From assembly GCA_013398295.1 (NCBI GenBank), contig VZSF01007842.1, forward strand, positions 28,124 through 92,123: 64,000 nt of DNA. The letters are read 5' to 3'. Shown in pieces: positions 1 to 12,152 of the stretch; within the stretch, counting starts at the first letter, position 1, and each line of letters opens with the position of its first letter. Origin of the DNA: Chionis minor. Its lineage: Eukaryota; Chordata; Aves; Charadriiformes; Chionididae. The position numbers were made by a program, and so were the translations under genes. The notes beneath the pieces are model-generated. The model ran no database searches. It was given only the letters and a program-made list of their open reading frames with translations, and was not told the origin of the DNA.

Positions 1-477
1 AGCCACCACCACCACCTCCAGGACCTCCTTGCCCCCACGTCCCTGGGTGGATGGGGCCAGACATCTCCCATACCAAGGAGAGCCCATGGAGAGAGCTCCA
101 AAGCAAGGCTGTTTGCCTGCTCCTCCCACGTCATTTGGAGCCAGCATTGGCTGCAAGCTCAGAAATGGGCTCCCTGGCCGTGCCGGCACGAGCACTCGCC
201 TCCCACTGGCCCCCACACCCCAGGGCAGGTTGTCCTCATCTCCTGCTCCTCGGGTACCTCACACACAGTGGTGCTGACCCCTCCATCCCTCATCCCAGAG
301 TCACATACAGTCCCCGGCAGCCCAGAGGTGATGGGTGGCAGTGGCACTGTTGCGAGAGCGCATGGTGCTCCTAAAAGCTCTTCCAAACCCCCTGGGCTGT
401 CACAGGCAAGGGACGGAAGCGCTCGCTCCATGAGCAACTCAGCCCTGCGGCAGGACACGCCATGAGGATGCTCCCAC
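1..477. other. DEF6 intron 7, left edge of window
   Basis: No exon, repeat or RNA gene seen. The donor of exon 7 opens this intron and its acceptor is not in the window. Confidence 0.7.
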
Positions 478-776
478 CTGCTCCGCCTCCCGCAGCTGGA
501 TCTCCAGCGTCCTCTGCATCTCCTCGTGCTGCTGCCTCCGCCGCTGCTCCTCCTCCTGCAGGAGTATCTCTGCCTGCCGCTGGGCCTCCTTGAGCAGCTC
601 CAGCTCCTGCAGCTTCCTCTCCTTCTCCTCCTGCAGCTGCTTGAGCCGCTGTGTCTCCTCCTCCTTGGCCGCCTTGCGCTGCTCCCGTTGCTCCCGCTGC
701 TCCCGTCGCTTCTGCTTCAGGTCTTTGTGGAGGGACTTCTTGCCCTCGGCTTGCAGCCGGATGGCCGTCTGGATGG
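478..776 (-). CDS. DEF6: DEF6 coding exon 7 (coiled coil start)
   Basis: One hundred residues (303-402) from [12 protein letters not shown] to LREAEQ, ending in phase 0 at donor CAG|GTGGGA. The Arg/Glu/Gln-rich composition ([20 protein letters not shown]) is that of the DEF6 coiled coil. The next exon is beyond the left edge. Confidence 0.93.
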
Positions 777-3700
777 CTGAGGAGGGAAGGGGACAGTCAG
801 TGGGGACACAGAGCGGGGTATGGAGAAGCTGGGGAGGGGGCGTGGGGTGGGCACGGACCTAGCGTCCACTCCTGGCGCTGCCGGGTGTCGGAGGCGCTCA
901 TCTCGTAGGTGCGGGAGGAGGTCTTCACGCAGAACATGCACCTCTTCCCATCCCGGTCGGGCAGCACCTGCAGGGAGAGAACACAGGGTGACATTACTCC
1001 CCTGCACCCCACCTTATCCCCACTTCCTTCAGCCATAGGGCTGGCTCTTCCATGCTCATGGATGTGAAATTGTGTATTCCTGGTTCCCCTTCCTGGCGTC
1101 TGAAGGGGATCTCCTGGGGGTCCTGTCCCTGAGCTGAGCGTGGCCTGGGCCGTACCTCCACGCAGCAGTGCTTGTCCAACGCGATGCTCCCCTTCTTCTC
1201 CTTCCGTTCCTCGCTCATGTAGTAGGACAAGACACTGGGCTTCAGCATGAACCACCGCTCCGACCAGTTCCTCCTCAGCTGGCCCTTCTTCCAGAGGTAG
1301 CCCTGAGCCCGAGAGACACGGGGATCAAAAACGGGGTGGGGACAGGACGGAGTTTTGCGCCCCAGGACATGTGGGCTCCTTGCCTGTTTGAGCACATCCT
1401 CGATGACCTCCTGGTACACCTCCTCCACGGCCATGCTGACGGCCTCTGGCTCGATGCCTCTCAGGAACCGCCCCGAGTTCACCATGTCCAGGAACTGCCA
1501 GACCGTCAGCCCCCCCTGCCCCTGCGGCTCCTGGGAGAGGTAGTCATCCAGCTCGCAGGAGTTCAGCTCCACGTTCATGGCCGTGCAGATCTTCTTCAGT
1601 AGGTACTCCACCTGTGGGGACGGGGGAACTGAGGGACGGGGAGAAGCGAGAGCCATCCCCACCCCACTGACCCACTCTAGAGAACCCAAGAGCACGTGTC
1701 TTTCCAGCCTGGAGACGCAGGACTCTTATTCCAGAGGAATCACCCTTTGCGATGCATGATGGACATGGCCAAGCTGTTCTAGGCAGCAAGCAAGCTCAGG
1801 AGGTTGACATTGAGTTAGAGCTTGACCACTACTGGGAGGTTTTTTCTTTTAACCACAAGGCTGAGCTGTTTTTGGCTTGTTTGTCTACAGAATGAGAAAA
1901 CTCTGCCGAAGTCAAGTGCCTGCGGGAGAAGAGCCCAACGCTGCTGTCCCTCACGCCCAGCCCACGAGGCAGGTGTCTCCGACCACAGTCCTGATCTCAG
2001 CACCGCTCTGGTTTCCAGTTGACATCGTCAAAACACTGGGGAGGAACAGGGGAAGAGGTCCCTACGGAGGAGATGGGCATCGTTTTGAAATTGGAAATTA
2101 ATTGCTTTTAAAAAAAAAAGAGCTAAAACGGTTGACGTGATGTCAGGAAGACTTATTTCGGCTCCGGTTTTGCTGCCAGCTCTCCTCTACCCCCGGTCTA
2201 GGGACCAAGGAGGGTGGGTGGCTGCAGAGCGCCACGCGGAAAGGTGAAACACAGCAGAGTCCCTGTACCCAACTGGGCATTTTTTTTACTTCATCTAAGA
2301 GCAGGGCAAGAACCGCAGTTTATTTTTTAAGAATTTTTAAATTATTTGATGATGTGGTGTATATTATATAGTTATATTCTTATTTATATAACAATATGTT
2401 TGATGTATTGTGTAATTATTATGTTTTCAATTATTTCTGATAGCTTGTTAATTAAGAAACGTAGTTGGGTTTTGGTTTTTTTCAAGCTCAGCCCTGCAAG
2501 CAGGAAGATGATTCAGTTCATCATGGTCTGGGGAACAGGAAACACCTCTCCCGGGGAGCAGGAAGTGCGGTTGCCCTCCTACGTCTGCGCAGCACTGCGC
2601 TTCTTGTCTCTTTTGTGCTCCCCCCACTTTTTTTTTTGCCTTTTTTTTTTATTTGGGCTTTTCTGCTGATGTCAGGAGGTTGATGGTGCAGAAGAAGACG
2701 GCAGCTGCCCAGCCGAGCTGCTCCTGGTGAGGCCGCTCTTGGCTTCTGAGCTTGTCCCACATCTGCCCACCTTCTCATGGGGGTTTGACCTGACCCCTGG
2801 AGAAGGCAGAACCTCCCCCACCAAATTCCAGGTGGAATTTGGAGATTTAGAGATTACTGCCAGAAGCTTTGCTGTGCCCAGTACCTCGCTCTTAACTCTC
2901 CAGATGCTGGGCAGTGGGTGAGTGCCTGGTGGCAGTGGACATGGAGAGGGACAACTGGGTCCCACCGCCTTCGTGGTGGCACAGGCTGTAAAACAGCCCA
3001 GGAGACCCCATGCCAGCCAGCCTGACAGCAATTTCACGGGGAGCAACCTCCCGTTGCACCAGATTCTAAGGGTTTCTCATCATCTTCTCTTTCTCCCCCA
3101 TGAAAATCTGGAGTCCTCCTCCACCACCATGCTCGACTCAACCCTCGGGGGACATGCAAGGGCTTTAGGCAAGGGACCAGCCCCAGGAGGAGCTGAGCTG
3201 TGGATGCTCCTTGGTTGGGGCTTTGAGAACTGGCACATTCAATCCACAGCAGGCAAAAGAACTCGTTGGCGTAGGCTTGGACCATGGAAGAGCAAAATGG
3301 ACCAGCCCGCACCTCATCTTCCAAGACATCCATATGTGAGAGGCTTCAGCATTTTGGAAGGTTCATCCCATCTCTTCCCAAGTCACCTCCTTCTCCCTGG
3401 GCAGCAGGGCTGGCCCTGGGCATAGCGGGGGGTGCAGGGGGCAGGCAGCCCCCTCCTCCCACCCCTGGCCTGTTCTCTCTCACACCCTGGAGCACCAGAT
3501 CTTGCAGGATGTGGTGGGACATGCCAGGAAGCGATAGCGGGATGTGTCATCCCCAAATGGGACGCTCTGGCAGCGCGCAGAGCCCTGGGGGAACGGCGAT
3601 GGGGCGGGGGGAGAAGCAGGTCCTACCTCATCCGGCACCATGACAAGAGGGTATTTGTCTTCAGACAGAAAGTTGAAGAGACACCAGAGCTTGAAGGCAT

Positions 3701-6700
3701 CTTGGTGGGATACAACGCTATTCCCGTTCCGGTCTGGCTTGTAATTCTTCTTGGCCGTCAGGGTCCAGCAGAGTTCGTCAAAGTTTTCTTTGACAAAAGC
3801 GCCTTCCTCCACCTACGGGCAGGAGCCAGGGGGGTGAGATGTGGGGCTACAGAGGGGGTTTCTGGGGTGGGGAGGAAGCGCTGGAGGGAAGACGCGCTCA
3901 CACCCGAAATCTCCTGTCCCTGCCGGTGAGAAGCATGGGGTGACTGACCTGTGGGACCCTCGCCTAGAGTGTGAGTGGGCTCTGCCCCATGGTGCCAGAG
4001 CATGTGTCCCCAGCACAGGTCCCTTATGCAGGCAAGTGAGGTGTCCCCGCCAGTGGAGAAGATGCTATGGGACCATGGCATGGCCACGGTGGCTCAGCCA
4101 CCTCCTGCCGGGCTTTGGAGCACCAGCAGGAACCCCGTGGTGCAGCACATGCAGCCTTGTGTGGTGCTCTCCCAAACCCACCTCCCCAGCGCCTCCAGGG
4201 CTTTTGGGTCGTTATCCCATTTGACCATAAAGAGGAACTGGGGCGCAGTGAAGGGAAGTGACGGCCCATGGGCAGGCGGCAGCGGAGGCAGGAACGATGC
4301 CTCCATCAACCTGGGTCCCACTGCCGGTCCGCGAGCTCCTGCCTGGCACTGCGAGCTGCTTCACATGGTGATTTTGGTGCAGCATGGGACCGGAGGAGCC
4401 TGGCCACATCTGGCCGCTCCATCCCAGCTGTGTGAGCCGGCACGAGGGCAACCTGCAGCCTGCAGCGGCAGAGCCGGAGAAAAACCTTTGGGTGGCAGAA
4501 AGCTGAAAAACCCTCTTACTAGGAAAACCCACTTCCCTTTCTCAGGCTGCGGGATTTTATTAGCCATGACGAAACCAGAAGAAGGGGGTTTAAAGGTCGT
4601 CTCCCAAAGAACCACAGGGGAAACCCGGCAGGGTTTTGGCCGCTCTGTGGTGGGGAGATCGGGCTGGGACCCACCGGGAAGAAGGAGCTAGGGAATGCTC
4701 TGCCAGATCCCTGCAGCTGAGACCAGCATTCCTGGAGCAGGCTGGGCAGCTCCTGACCAGCTCAGGGCAAGGCAGGGACCAGTACGGAGACCAGTATGGA
4801 GACCATTATGGAGACCAGTATGGAGACTGGCATGGCTCAGCCCTGGGGAAGCAGCAGGGGAGGGAAGGGTTACTGCACCCATCTCCAGTTCCCCCCTTCT
4901 TTCCAGGACACAGTGGAAGAAAGTTGTCAGTCATTTTTCTTCTCCTCGCCTGCCTGGAGGAAACGAGTGCCTGGCCGCAAAGTCTGGCTGCTCCAAACAA
5001 AGGTGCCTTTGAGCTGCACAGAAAAAAGGGAGAAAGCCCCTGCCCACCCCAACCTCTGCTCCTGCACCTCCTCCTCCTCCCTCTCCTCCTCTCTGCCGAA
5101 TAAGGTCACACCTGGAAGTTGAACAGGGGCAGAGAGGAAAAAATGGGTTGATTTCTCTCTTTGAGCCCTTTAGGAAATGTGGGCAGAGCTACGCCTCCAT
5201 CCAGAGCCTGGGTGGAAAGGGCTGACTTCACCTTCGCCAAGGAGACCATGAGTATTAAACATTTCTCACTCGTTTTAGCATCGTTCACCCGAGTGCTCCC
5301 CAATTCCTTTTTCCACCCGTGGCATCTCCAGAGCTGTGGGGCTGCCACGGGATGCAGGAGCAGACTAGGGACCGAGGTGTCCCCAGCCAAGACGCGGCGG
5401 GTCAGGGCGGGAGGGATGGCGGAGGGGCTCACCTTATCCAGGATGTACTTGTTGAGGTACGGCATGTAGCCCTGGCTGGACACCGGCCCATCGTCGTCAT
5501 CCCGGAAATGCTCTTCCAGCGCCACGGGATCGTGGGGGATGCACAGCACCGTGTACAGGTTGTGAGACAGCACCTGGAGGGACGGGGAGAAGGTGAAGAA
5601 CTTCCAACCCTGTCCCGGCCCATCCCCACGGTGCCACCGTGCCCTGCCCAGCATCCCCTCCCTGTGGCCGCAGCACCGAGGTGGGATTTGGGTTTGGCAG
5701 AAGGATGGCGGAATATTCCCAAACGCAAACCTTGCAGAATCATTTAGAAACAAGCAAAAATTGAGGATTTTTTTCCCCACATTCATTTCTCTCTTCTTTC
5801 TTGGCACATGGGGAACTTTTTTTTTTCTTTTTTTCGTTTGGTTTTGTTTTAAAAGGGCTGTTTGAAACATTGCAGCGCAAACAGGACACGCTTTGATCTG
5901 GAGAAGACGATAAGCCACCCCAAGCCATGCTCTTTGGCAGCTGCCCTCAGCGTTTTCTTGAAGACGTAACTAACCACGGCGCCCGGCCGGCGGGGGCACA
6001 GAACGACGCAGAGGTGAAAATAAAGAAAAGATTTGTAAGAAACTAAGAAAAGGTTTTGCCTGGAATGGAAGCAGATAAGGGGGATCCCGCCTGGACACCA
6101 TCCTGTGCCACCTGCTGTAGGTGGACCTGCTCTGGCAGAGAGGGTTGGACCAGATGATCTCCAGAGGTCCCTTCCAACCCCAGGGATTTGGGGATTCTGT
6201 GATCTGGAGACATGCCGTCTCCAGAAGCAGTCTGCGAATGTCACCAACCAGCTCCTTTTTGTTTAAATGCCCCCAAAACAAAGCATGTTTTGAAGCTCCC
6301 AAATTTCCCACGTGCTGGAAAGCCCACGCCGCTGCCCGGCCAACGGCCAGAGCCCGCAGCAAGGCTGGCCACGAGCACTGCCGGCGTCTCCGGCTCCTGA
6401 TGCCGGGTCGTCTCCTTGTCTTTACCTCCCAGCACGCAGGAGATGGTTAAACGGGCGTCCCAAAGCGGCGCCGTCCCGTCCCATTGCACCAGGGTCTGCA
6501 AAGACACCCGGTGGGCTTCGCAGACGCCACTTGCCCAGGTTTCGAGAGAGGGGCTGGAGGAGATGGGACACAGCATCCCTGCTCCCGCTCCTCTCCGTGC
6601 AAGGCTGGAAATATCCCCCCAGCAGGAGAGGAGCCGCTGGAGGCCATGCTGGCTGCTGCAGCTGGAGACGGTTCTTGTTCAACCAGATTTTCCTTCTCTT

Positions 6701-9700
6701 TTTCACCCTCTGGACCGATGTTATCAGCAGGACTCCACCCGGCGCTGTAGCCCTGAGCGCTGCTGCTACGGCTGTGCCTTTTTTTTTGGGGGTTCGGCGC
6801 AGCTGCGGGGTCCGCGCAGGGGTGGGGAGGGATGGAAACACCCTGGGCATCCTCCGGGATGGCTAACAAATCCATCAGGGTGGATAGAAAGCTTGGGATT
6901 CTCATCCCGTTCCCAACGTGGGGCCTCATCCCCATCCCTCTCACCTCCTCTCACAGCACCCTAAAAAAGCTTTGTGGGGGGGGTCTCACATGGGGTCCCG
7001 GCCATGGCTGGCACCCGGAGCGCCTCCGTCTGCCCCGGCACACTCCGAACCACGGTCCCTGCGCTCGCCGGGGCGGTCACCTCCAAAAAATGAAAGTGGG
7101 TCAGGACGGGGAGGAAAACCCCGGCCAGGCTGATGTGAGCTGTGTGTGGGGCCGGGGCTGCCCCAACCCCAGGGAGAGAGGAGAGGTGGAAAATCCCACC
7201 CCCCGGGCTCTGAAACACAGGATGGGAGGGGAAAATTACAGGGGGGGGAATAGAGAAGGGAAGGGACGCTCTGAGAACGGTTTGGTGACACAACCTTTCC
7301 CCTGCGGCGAGCAGGGGATGGCCGGGGGGGTGGGGGGGTGGCAGAGGTCTGCCCGACACCCCCCAGCACCCCAAAAACCTCCGAGCCCCAGCCACGGTGC
7401 TGTTCTCCACCCTTTCCCTTCCTCTCCTGCCCCCCATCGCCCCCCACTCCCACCCCTCCGATGGCAGCCGGGGCCGGGGGTGGAATATTTAACTCCGCTG
7501 GAGAATGGCAGCCCCTTTTCTTCTCCCCCGTGGGAGACACCAGGGGCGATGCCGGGGCTGGGGGTGACCTTTTGGGCTGGAGCCCGGCTGTCCGTATTAA
7601 ACACAACCCCCCCCCGGCCCCGGGGGGGGATCGGGGCTCCCGCACCGTGCAGGGAGCCTTGCTGCTGCCTCGGTTTCCCCAGGTCCAAACAGACCCGGCC
7701 CCGCTGAGAGAAATCAAAGCCCCCCCCGGAGCTGGGGGCGCAGGGAGTCCTGTCCCAAGGGACCCCCAGCGCCAGGAGCCTTTGCCAGTGGTGGAGGGTC
7801 CCTTTAGCTGCCCATTTTCTGCAGCGAGGAGGACACGGATGTCCCATCAGCCAGGAACCCCTTGGCTCAAGCCCAGCCCCGGCACCAGCAGCTCACGACC
7901 TTGGGGAAGGCTTGCTCCCCTGCTGGAAGTGGGTACTGGCCAAACTGGGACCCGCTGGCCTGTGCCAAGAGCCTTTTGTGCCTGCAACAAGCAGAGAAGC
8001 ACGGCTGGCGCCTTCCTTCTTTCCCCCGGGGGAGTCCATAAACCGGCTGCGCTGTGCTAACGCAGCCCCCCACGGCACCAGTTATTCCCAGAGATTCCCA
8101 CGGGTTATGGGCTCTTTCTCCAAGAGGACCAAGAGCTGCCTCTCCTGCCATGTGCACCCCCAGCCTGCGACCCCCCGCAGCGGGTGGGGGGTCCCGGTGC
8201 CCCCCCAAGACGCATTTAATCTGCTCGCCCGTCTCCCTGTCTCCTCCTCTCCGCTCCCTGAGGGTTTTGCGGGAGCGGGCAGCCCCAGGACACCACGCTC
8301 CGCTCTGCAAACCGCTCCTCAACCTCTGCAGCAGGGACAGGAGCGGAGCCGAGGTGCCAAAAAGCATCAGGACGGTGCTGGGGGGCTCCCAGCCAGGCTC
8401 AGCCACCCTGAAGGGCTCAACTCTGCCCTGCCTGCCAGAGCCAAATCCCGCATCCCGTCCAGCATTCGTGGAGACAGGGAGAAGCTCCCCCAGCTCGGCC
8501 AGGGCGGATAAACGCTTATCCAAGAGCTGGTGTGTGGCCACGCTGGGAACAGAAGTACCCGACACCTCCCGAGGCGCAGCGGCTCAACCACAAGACTGTC
8601 CTTCCTTCCTGTGCAGATACACACCTACCCTCGCACACACATACGCACACCCCGGCTCGCACAGGGGCGGCCGGGCGAAGAACTCGGCTGCTGAACCCAA
8701 CGGCTTCCCACAGCTGCGCTGTCGCCCTTCGGACGCTGCTCAGTTTCCTTATGGAAGCGGCTGGAGAGGGCTGGGAAGCGTTAGGCACCCAGGTCCCGCT
8801 GGCGGGCTGCTCACCGTAGAATCACAGAACGGTTTGGGTTGGGAGGGACCTTAAAGCCCATCCAGTGCCACCCCCTGCCCTGGGCAGGGACACCTCCCAC
8901 CGCACCAGGCTGTTCCCAGCCCCGTCCAACCTGGCCTTGAACCTCCAGGGATGGGGCAGCCACAGCTTCTCTGGGCAGCACCGGCCAGGGGCTCCCCACC
9001 CTCACAGCCAGGAATTTCTGCCCAGTATCTCATCTCAAACTCCCCTTTTCCAGTTTAAAACCATCCCCCCCCATCCTCTGGCTCCACTCCCTGATCCCGA
9101 GTCCCTCCCCAGCTTTCCTGGAGCCCCTTCCAGACACTGGCAGGGGCTGGAAGGTCTCCCCGGAGCCTTCTCTTCTCCTGGCTGAACCCCCCCAGCTCTC
9201 CCAGCCTGTCCTCCCAGCAGAGGGGCTCCAGCCCTCCCAGCATCTCCCTGGCCCCGCTCCAATAGCTCCGTGTCCTTCTGCTGTTGGGACCCCCAGAGCT
9301 GGACCCAGGATTCCAGGTGGGGTCTCCCCCGAGCGGAGCAGAGGGGCAGAATCCCCCCCTTTGCCCTCTGCCCCCGCTGTGGGGATGCAGCCCAGGGGGT
9401 GGGGGGGTTCTGGGCTGCCAGCGCACGGTGCCGGCTCCTGGTGAGCTTCTCCCCCACCAACACCCCCAAATCCCTCTCCTCAGGGCTGCTCCCCAGCCAT
9501 TCCCCACCCAGCCTGGAGTTGTGCTTGGGATTGCCATCAACCAGCAAAATCCCACCCCAGCTCCCGCGGCTGGTTTTGTTCCCCAGGGAGCGAACGCTGT
9601 GAACACCGGTGTTTCTCCCACCCTTCTTCAAGACCCTTCTTGCAGCAACACGCCTGGGTGAGGGAGCAGAGCCCAGCCCGGGAGGGGTTTGGGGAAGGCA

Positions 9701-11555
9701 CGGGCCGCCACGGCTTTAACGCGTTATTGCTCGAACCTGCGAGACCCTGGATGTTTTTCTGCACTGAACCCACGAGCAGAAATGCCACCGTTGGCTCACA
9801 TGGGCTGGGGCAAACCTGAGCCGACGGTTGACATTGATGGCTGATGGAAACAAGCTCGCCCCGGCCTCAAGGCCGGTGGAAAATTATCCACAGTTGAGCT
9901 TCATCGTGCGATGGCGCAGCCCGACCTGCCGCCCTCCCATCACGGCCCTGAAGGCGGGTGGAAAAACAGCGAGGGGCGAATCTCCCCTTCCCCTCTGAAA
10001 CGTCCCCCTGCTGCGGAGGTGCCGTCCCCAGCGTCCCCCGTCACCCCTGCACGAGGGTTTGCAGGGCCCCCGGCCCCCCCCTGCACGGACTCTCTAGGGA
10101 AGTGCCGTTAAAATTAGGGTCTCGGTGGCCTCAGCATCGTCGCCGGTGATAAGGATCTTGCGAGAGAAGCGCCGCACGTGTTCACGCAGCGCGGCCGGGC
10201 TGGGCTCAGCACCCAGAATCTGGGTGCAGGGGACGCCGTCGGGAGCATGGCCGCCCTTGGGGATTAGCAAGGGGGAATTAGGCACTGGCCTGCTTTGGGA
10301 TTTTCCTTAATTCCTTCAGATATTTCTGCAGTTTTAAGCAGGCGAGCGTGGCTCACGGGGCACACGTGCAACGAGTTTCTGGGGAGCAGCCAAAGGCTCT
10401 CCAGCTCCCGCTGTTTCTCCTCCAGACCCCTACAAACAAAACTCGTAATTTTCGGGCAAAATACACCTCTCCCCTCCATCCCCCTCCAAGCCCAGCAACT
10501 TCCCTGCCATCTGTCCCGGGGGAAGCCCTATAAAGTAGAGGGAATAGGGGAAAAGAGGAGTTTTTTGCAGCGTTTCACAACTGAGCTCGCACACTGGCCG
10601 CAGCTGCCGAGTCCTGACGCAACAACTGCCCGTGTTTTGCACGTTTCTAGCTCAGGTCTTCCCTCTGCATCGCAGCCCCCTGCCCCAACTGGCATTTCCA
10701 ACACTGCCGCCAGCCTAAAAAACCGCAACGGGGCATTTACACGGCAACAAAAAAGGAGTCCCATCATTTGCAATAGGGACGGGGCAGCAGGGGGGAGAGT
10801 AAATTAAAAAAATCAGCAATTATTATCAAAGCCAAGGTGCAACCTGGTGGGTTCAACCAGACCCCCATCTCCGAGGCAGAGAAAAAGGGTTTTTAAAGAC
10901 ACGATGGTTTTGACGAGGGACCGAACGCAGGAGCCCTCTGCAAAGCTGCTAAGAGGGGTGAGGGAGAGGGGAAATCAGAGATTTTTTAAACGCGCTGTGT
11001 TATTTCTGGCCAGACGGAGCAGTTTTAGTTTAAAAATGGTCTACCTCTACCTACCGACCCGCTGGCTGAACAGGAAGCAGAAACACGGGTGCTCCGGCAA
11101 GCAAGAAAATATAAACCGAGTTTAGGCTTTTTGGTTGGCCATAAAAAGCACAAGAAACTGAAAACAACTTAAAATTAGATTTCTCTTCTATTTTCACGCA
11201 GAAAAAGTCTTTGAGCATTGACTCCCCCCACCTTTTTTTTTTTTATTTTATTTTATTTAAAGGGAGACGAGGCCGAGCCAGAGAGCTTCACCAAAACCAG
11301 CGCGGAGGCGACAGCAAGGTCTTATTAAACTTCACATTTAACAATTCCTGCCTGGAAAACCAGGGGGGATGCAGAGCATCCCTGGCCCCGCTGCACCCCT
11401 GGCAGCCCACCCACCAGCCCCCCGTGCCGGGGCTGTCCCGGTTCCCCCCCAGGACTCACTTTGAGCTGGGATTTGGAGACCTTGCCGCTCTTCTCCACAT
11501 CCAGGGCGGTGAAGGCGTACCAGATGGACTTCAGCAGCTCCGCTCGCAGGTCCAT
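478..11555 (-). CDS. DEF6: DEF6 guanine nucleotide exchange factor, 5' seven coding exons (3' part off window)
   Basis: DEF6 (SLAT/IBP) is a Rho-family GTPase exchange factor and adaptor downstream of antigen receptors in lymphocytes. Coding exons on the minus strand are 11460-11555, 5433-5573, 3627-3812, 1384-1611, 1156-1302, 859-967 and 478-776; they join in frame to 402 codons against about 631 aa in human (from memory). Order seen: EF-hand-like N-terminus starting [19 protein letters not shown] (residues 1-90), an ITAM-like pair with Y133 (YPLV) and Y144 (YLLK), a PH domain (about 218-310, with [13 protein letters not shown] and the tryptophan in QEWT near its end), then a long Glu/Gln/Arg coiled coil. 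Residues 133 and 144 match the numbering of the mammalian Lck target tyrosines as I recall them. The start ATG (11553-11555) has a strong Kozak context (G at -3 and +4). The intron after exon 4 uses a GC donor. SWAP70 is the nearest paralogue; the sequence fits DEF6 better, and so does its position beside ZNF76. Confidence 0.95.
859..967 (-). CDS. DEF6: DEF6 coding exon 6 (PH domain, second half)
   Basis: Starts [12 protein letters not shown] and ends QEWT-L plus one base (residues 267-302, phase 1 end). The sequence includes [15 protein letters not shown], with the invariant PH-domain tryptophan. The acceptor is CTGCAG and the donor GTCCGT. Confidence 0.93.
1156..1302 (-). CDS. DEF6: DEF6 coding exon 5 (PH domain, first half)
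   Basis: Forty-nine codons (GYLWKKGQL to CCVE), residues 218-266, phase 0 at both ends. It contains the basic [13 protein letters not shown] segment expected in a phosphoinositide-binding PH domain. Confidence 0.95.
1384..1611 (-). CDS. DEF6: DEF6 coding exon 4 (GC donor)
   Basis: Seventy-six codons ([10 protein letters not shown] to EDVLKQ), residues 142-217, including Y144. The acceptor is CCACAG. The reading frame must stop at CAG to join GYLWKKG of the next exon, and the bases that follow are GCAAGG, so the donor is GC rather than GT. Confidence 0.93.
1612..3626. other. DEF6 intron 3
   Basis: No coding signal. It contains an AT-rich island at about 2090-2470, which stands out from the GC-rich surroundings, and a T-rich run at 2630-2650. 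Confidence 0.8.
3627..3812 (-). CDS. DEF6: DEF6 coding exon 3
   Basis: Sixty-two codons ([10 protein letters not shown] to MVPDE), phase 0 at both ends, with acceptor CCGTAG and donor GTAGGA. It covers residues 80-141 and carries Y133, the first tyrosine of the ITAM-like motif. Confidence 0.95.
3813..5432. other. DEF6 intron 2
   Basis: Apart from the 12-bp tandem repeat at 4776-4835 nothing recognisable is present. Open frames here have no exon support. Confidence 0.8.
4776..4835. repeat. 12-bp tandem repeat in DEF6 intron 2
   Basis: About five head-to-tail copies of GGAGACCAGTAT with a few substitutions. Because the unit is a multiple of three it gives a spurious [12 protein letters not shown] open frame on the plus strand. 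Confidence 0.9.
5433..5573 (-). CDS. DEF6: DEF6 coding exon 2
   Basis: Forty-seven codons ([10 protein letters not shown] to YILDK), phase 0 at both ends, with acceptor CTCCAG and donor GTGAGC. It covers residues 33-79, including the acidic FRDDDDGP stretch. Confidence 0.95.
6121..6204 (+). mobile_element. CR1 LINE 3'-end fragment
   Basis: Contains GGTTGGACCAGATGATCTCC followed by AGGTCCCTTCCAACCCC and ends GATTCTGTGATCT. This is the characteristic 3' tail of CR1 non-LTR elements, in sense orientation. Only the last 80 or so bases are recognisable, a typical severe 5' truncation. Confidence 0.85.
8817..9605 (-). mobile_element. CR1 LINE, 5'-truncated, with remnant of reverse-transcriptase ORF C-terminus
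   Basis: The plus strand begins TAGAATCACAGAACGG and continues GGGAGGGACCTTAAAGCCCA, the reverse complement of a CR1 3' end. On the minus strand, about 9050-9560, the translation shows CR1 ORF2 C-terminal motifs: [39 protein letters not shown] and [10 protein letters not shown]. The match then moves to another frame ([20 protein letters not shown]), so at least one frameshift is present and the copy is dead. No target-site duplication was looked for in detail. Length is about 790 bp against several kb for a full element. Confidence 0.93.
11460..11555 (-). CDS. DEF6: DEF6 coding exon 1
   Basis: Thirty-two codons from the initiator methionine to SKSQLK, ending in phase 0 at donor AAA|GTGAGT. 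It encodes the first helix of the EF-hand-like region. Confidence 0.95.
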
Positions 11556-12152
11556 GGCTACAGGCGGCGATGGCAGAGGCGGCTCTGTCGAGGCCGAGGA
11601 TCCGGTTCCAGGAAGCCGCCTGCCTCGACAGCCTTGGGCGTGAAGCTGGAGCGCCATCTGCTTGGGCGCGCCCCGGAGGAGCCCATGGGCCACATCTCGG
11701 CCCCGCGGTCCCCTGGGCTGCAGGTCCTTTTCCCCCCCCTTGCTCCACGGGATTCCCGAGCAGCCCAAGGGAAACCCAAACCAGGGCTGAGGGAGCACCA
11801 ACAGGACAGGGATTCGTAACCCTTTGCTAGCTCAGCCCCGAGATCAAAAGCTTTCTCCCATTCGGCGGGGAGAAATCCCCTCCCTGACTCAAACAGCAGC
11901 TTCCTCTTCTGGGATTTAAATGAAGAGCTTCCCCCTCCGCGCGGCGGCTGCGCCTGTTGGAGAGGTTCCAGCCCTGCTTGTTTTGGGATCAGGCGCACCA
12001 AGGCAGGCGAGCAGAAAGATCGAGCCTCTCCTGGGATTGTGCCCTTTCCTTGCCTGCAGAAATCTCTTCCCCCTGTCAACTCCTTGGGGGTATCAAAAAA
12101 AAAACCACCAACCCACCTGGTTGCTGGGAGCCTGCGCTGGTGTCAGGTTTAC

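Larger units (their letters stand above)
5574..11459. other. DEF6 intron 1 (5.9 kb)
   Basis: The largest DEF6 intron in the window. It contains two CR1 pieces (6121-6204 and 8817-9605) and a strongly GC-rich stretch with many C and G runs at about 6960-7770. A CA-rich patch lies near 8620-8660. No exon or RNA gene is recognised. Confidence 0.75.

Noticed and set aside
526..780. Leucine-rich plus-strand open frame ([14 protein letters not shown])
   Set aside because: It is the antisense of DEF6 exon 7; the CTC/CTG codons mirror the Glu/Gln/Lys coiled coil.
6832..8565. Several long overlapping open frames on both strands of DEF6 intron 1
   Set aside because: They lie in a very GC-rich stretch with few stop codons, have Pro/Gly/Arg-rich random composition, no splice consistency and no recognisable domain.
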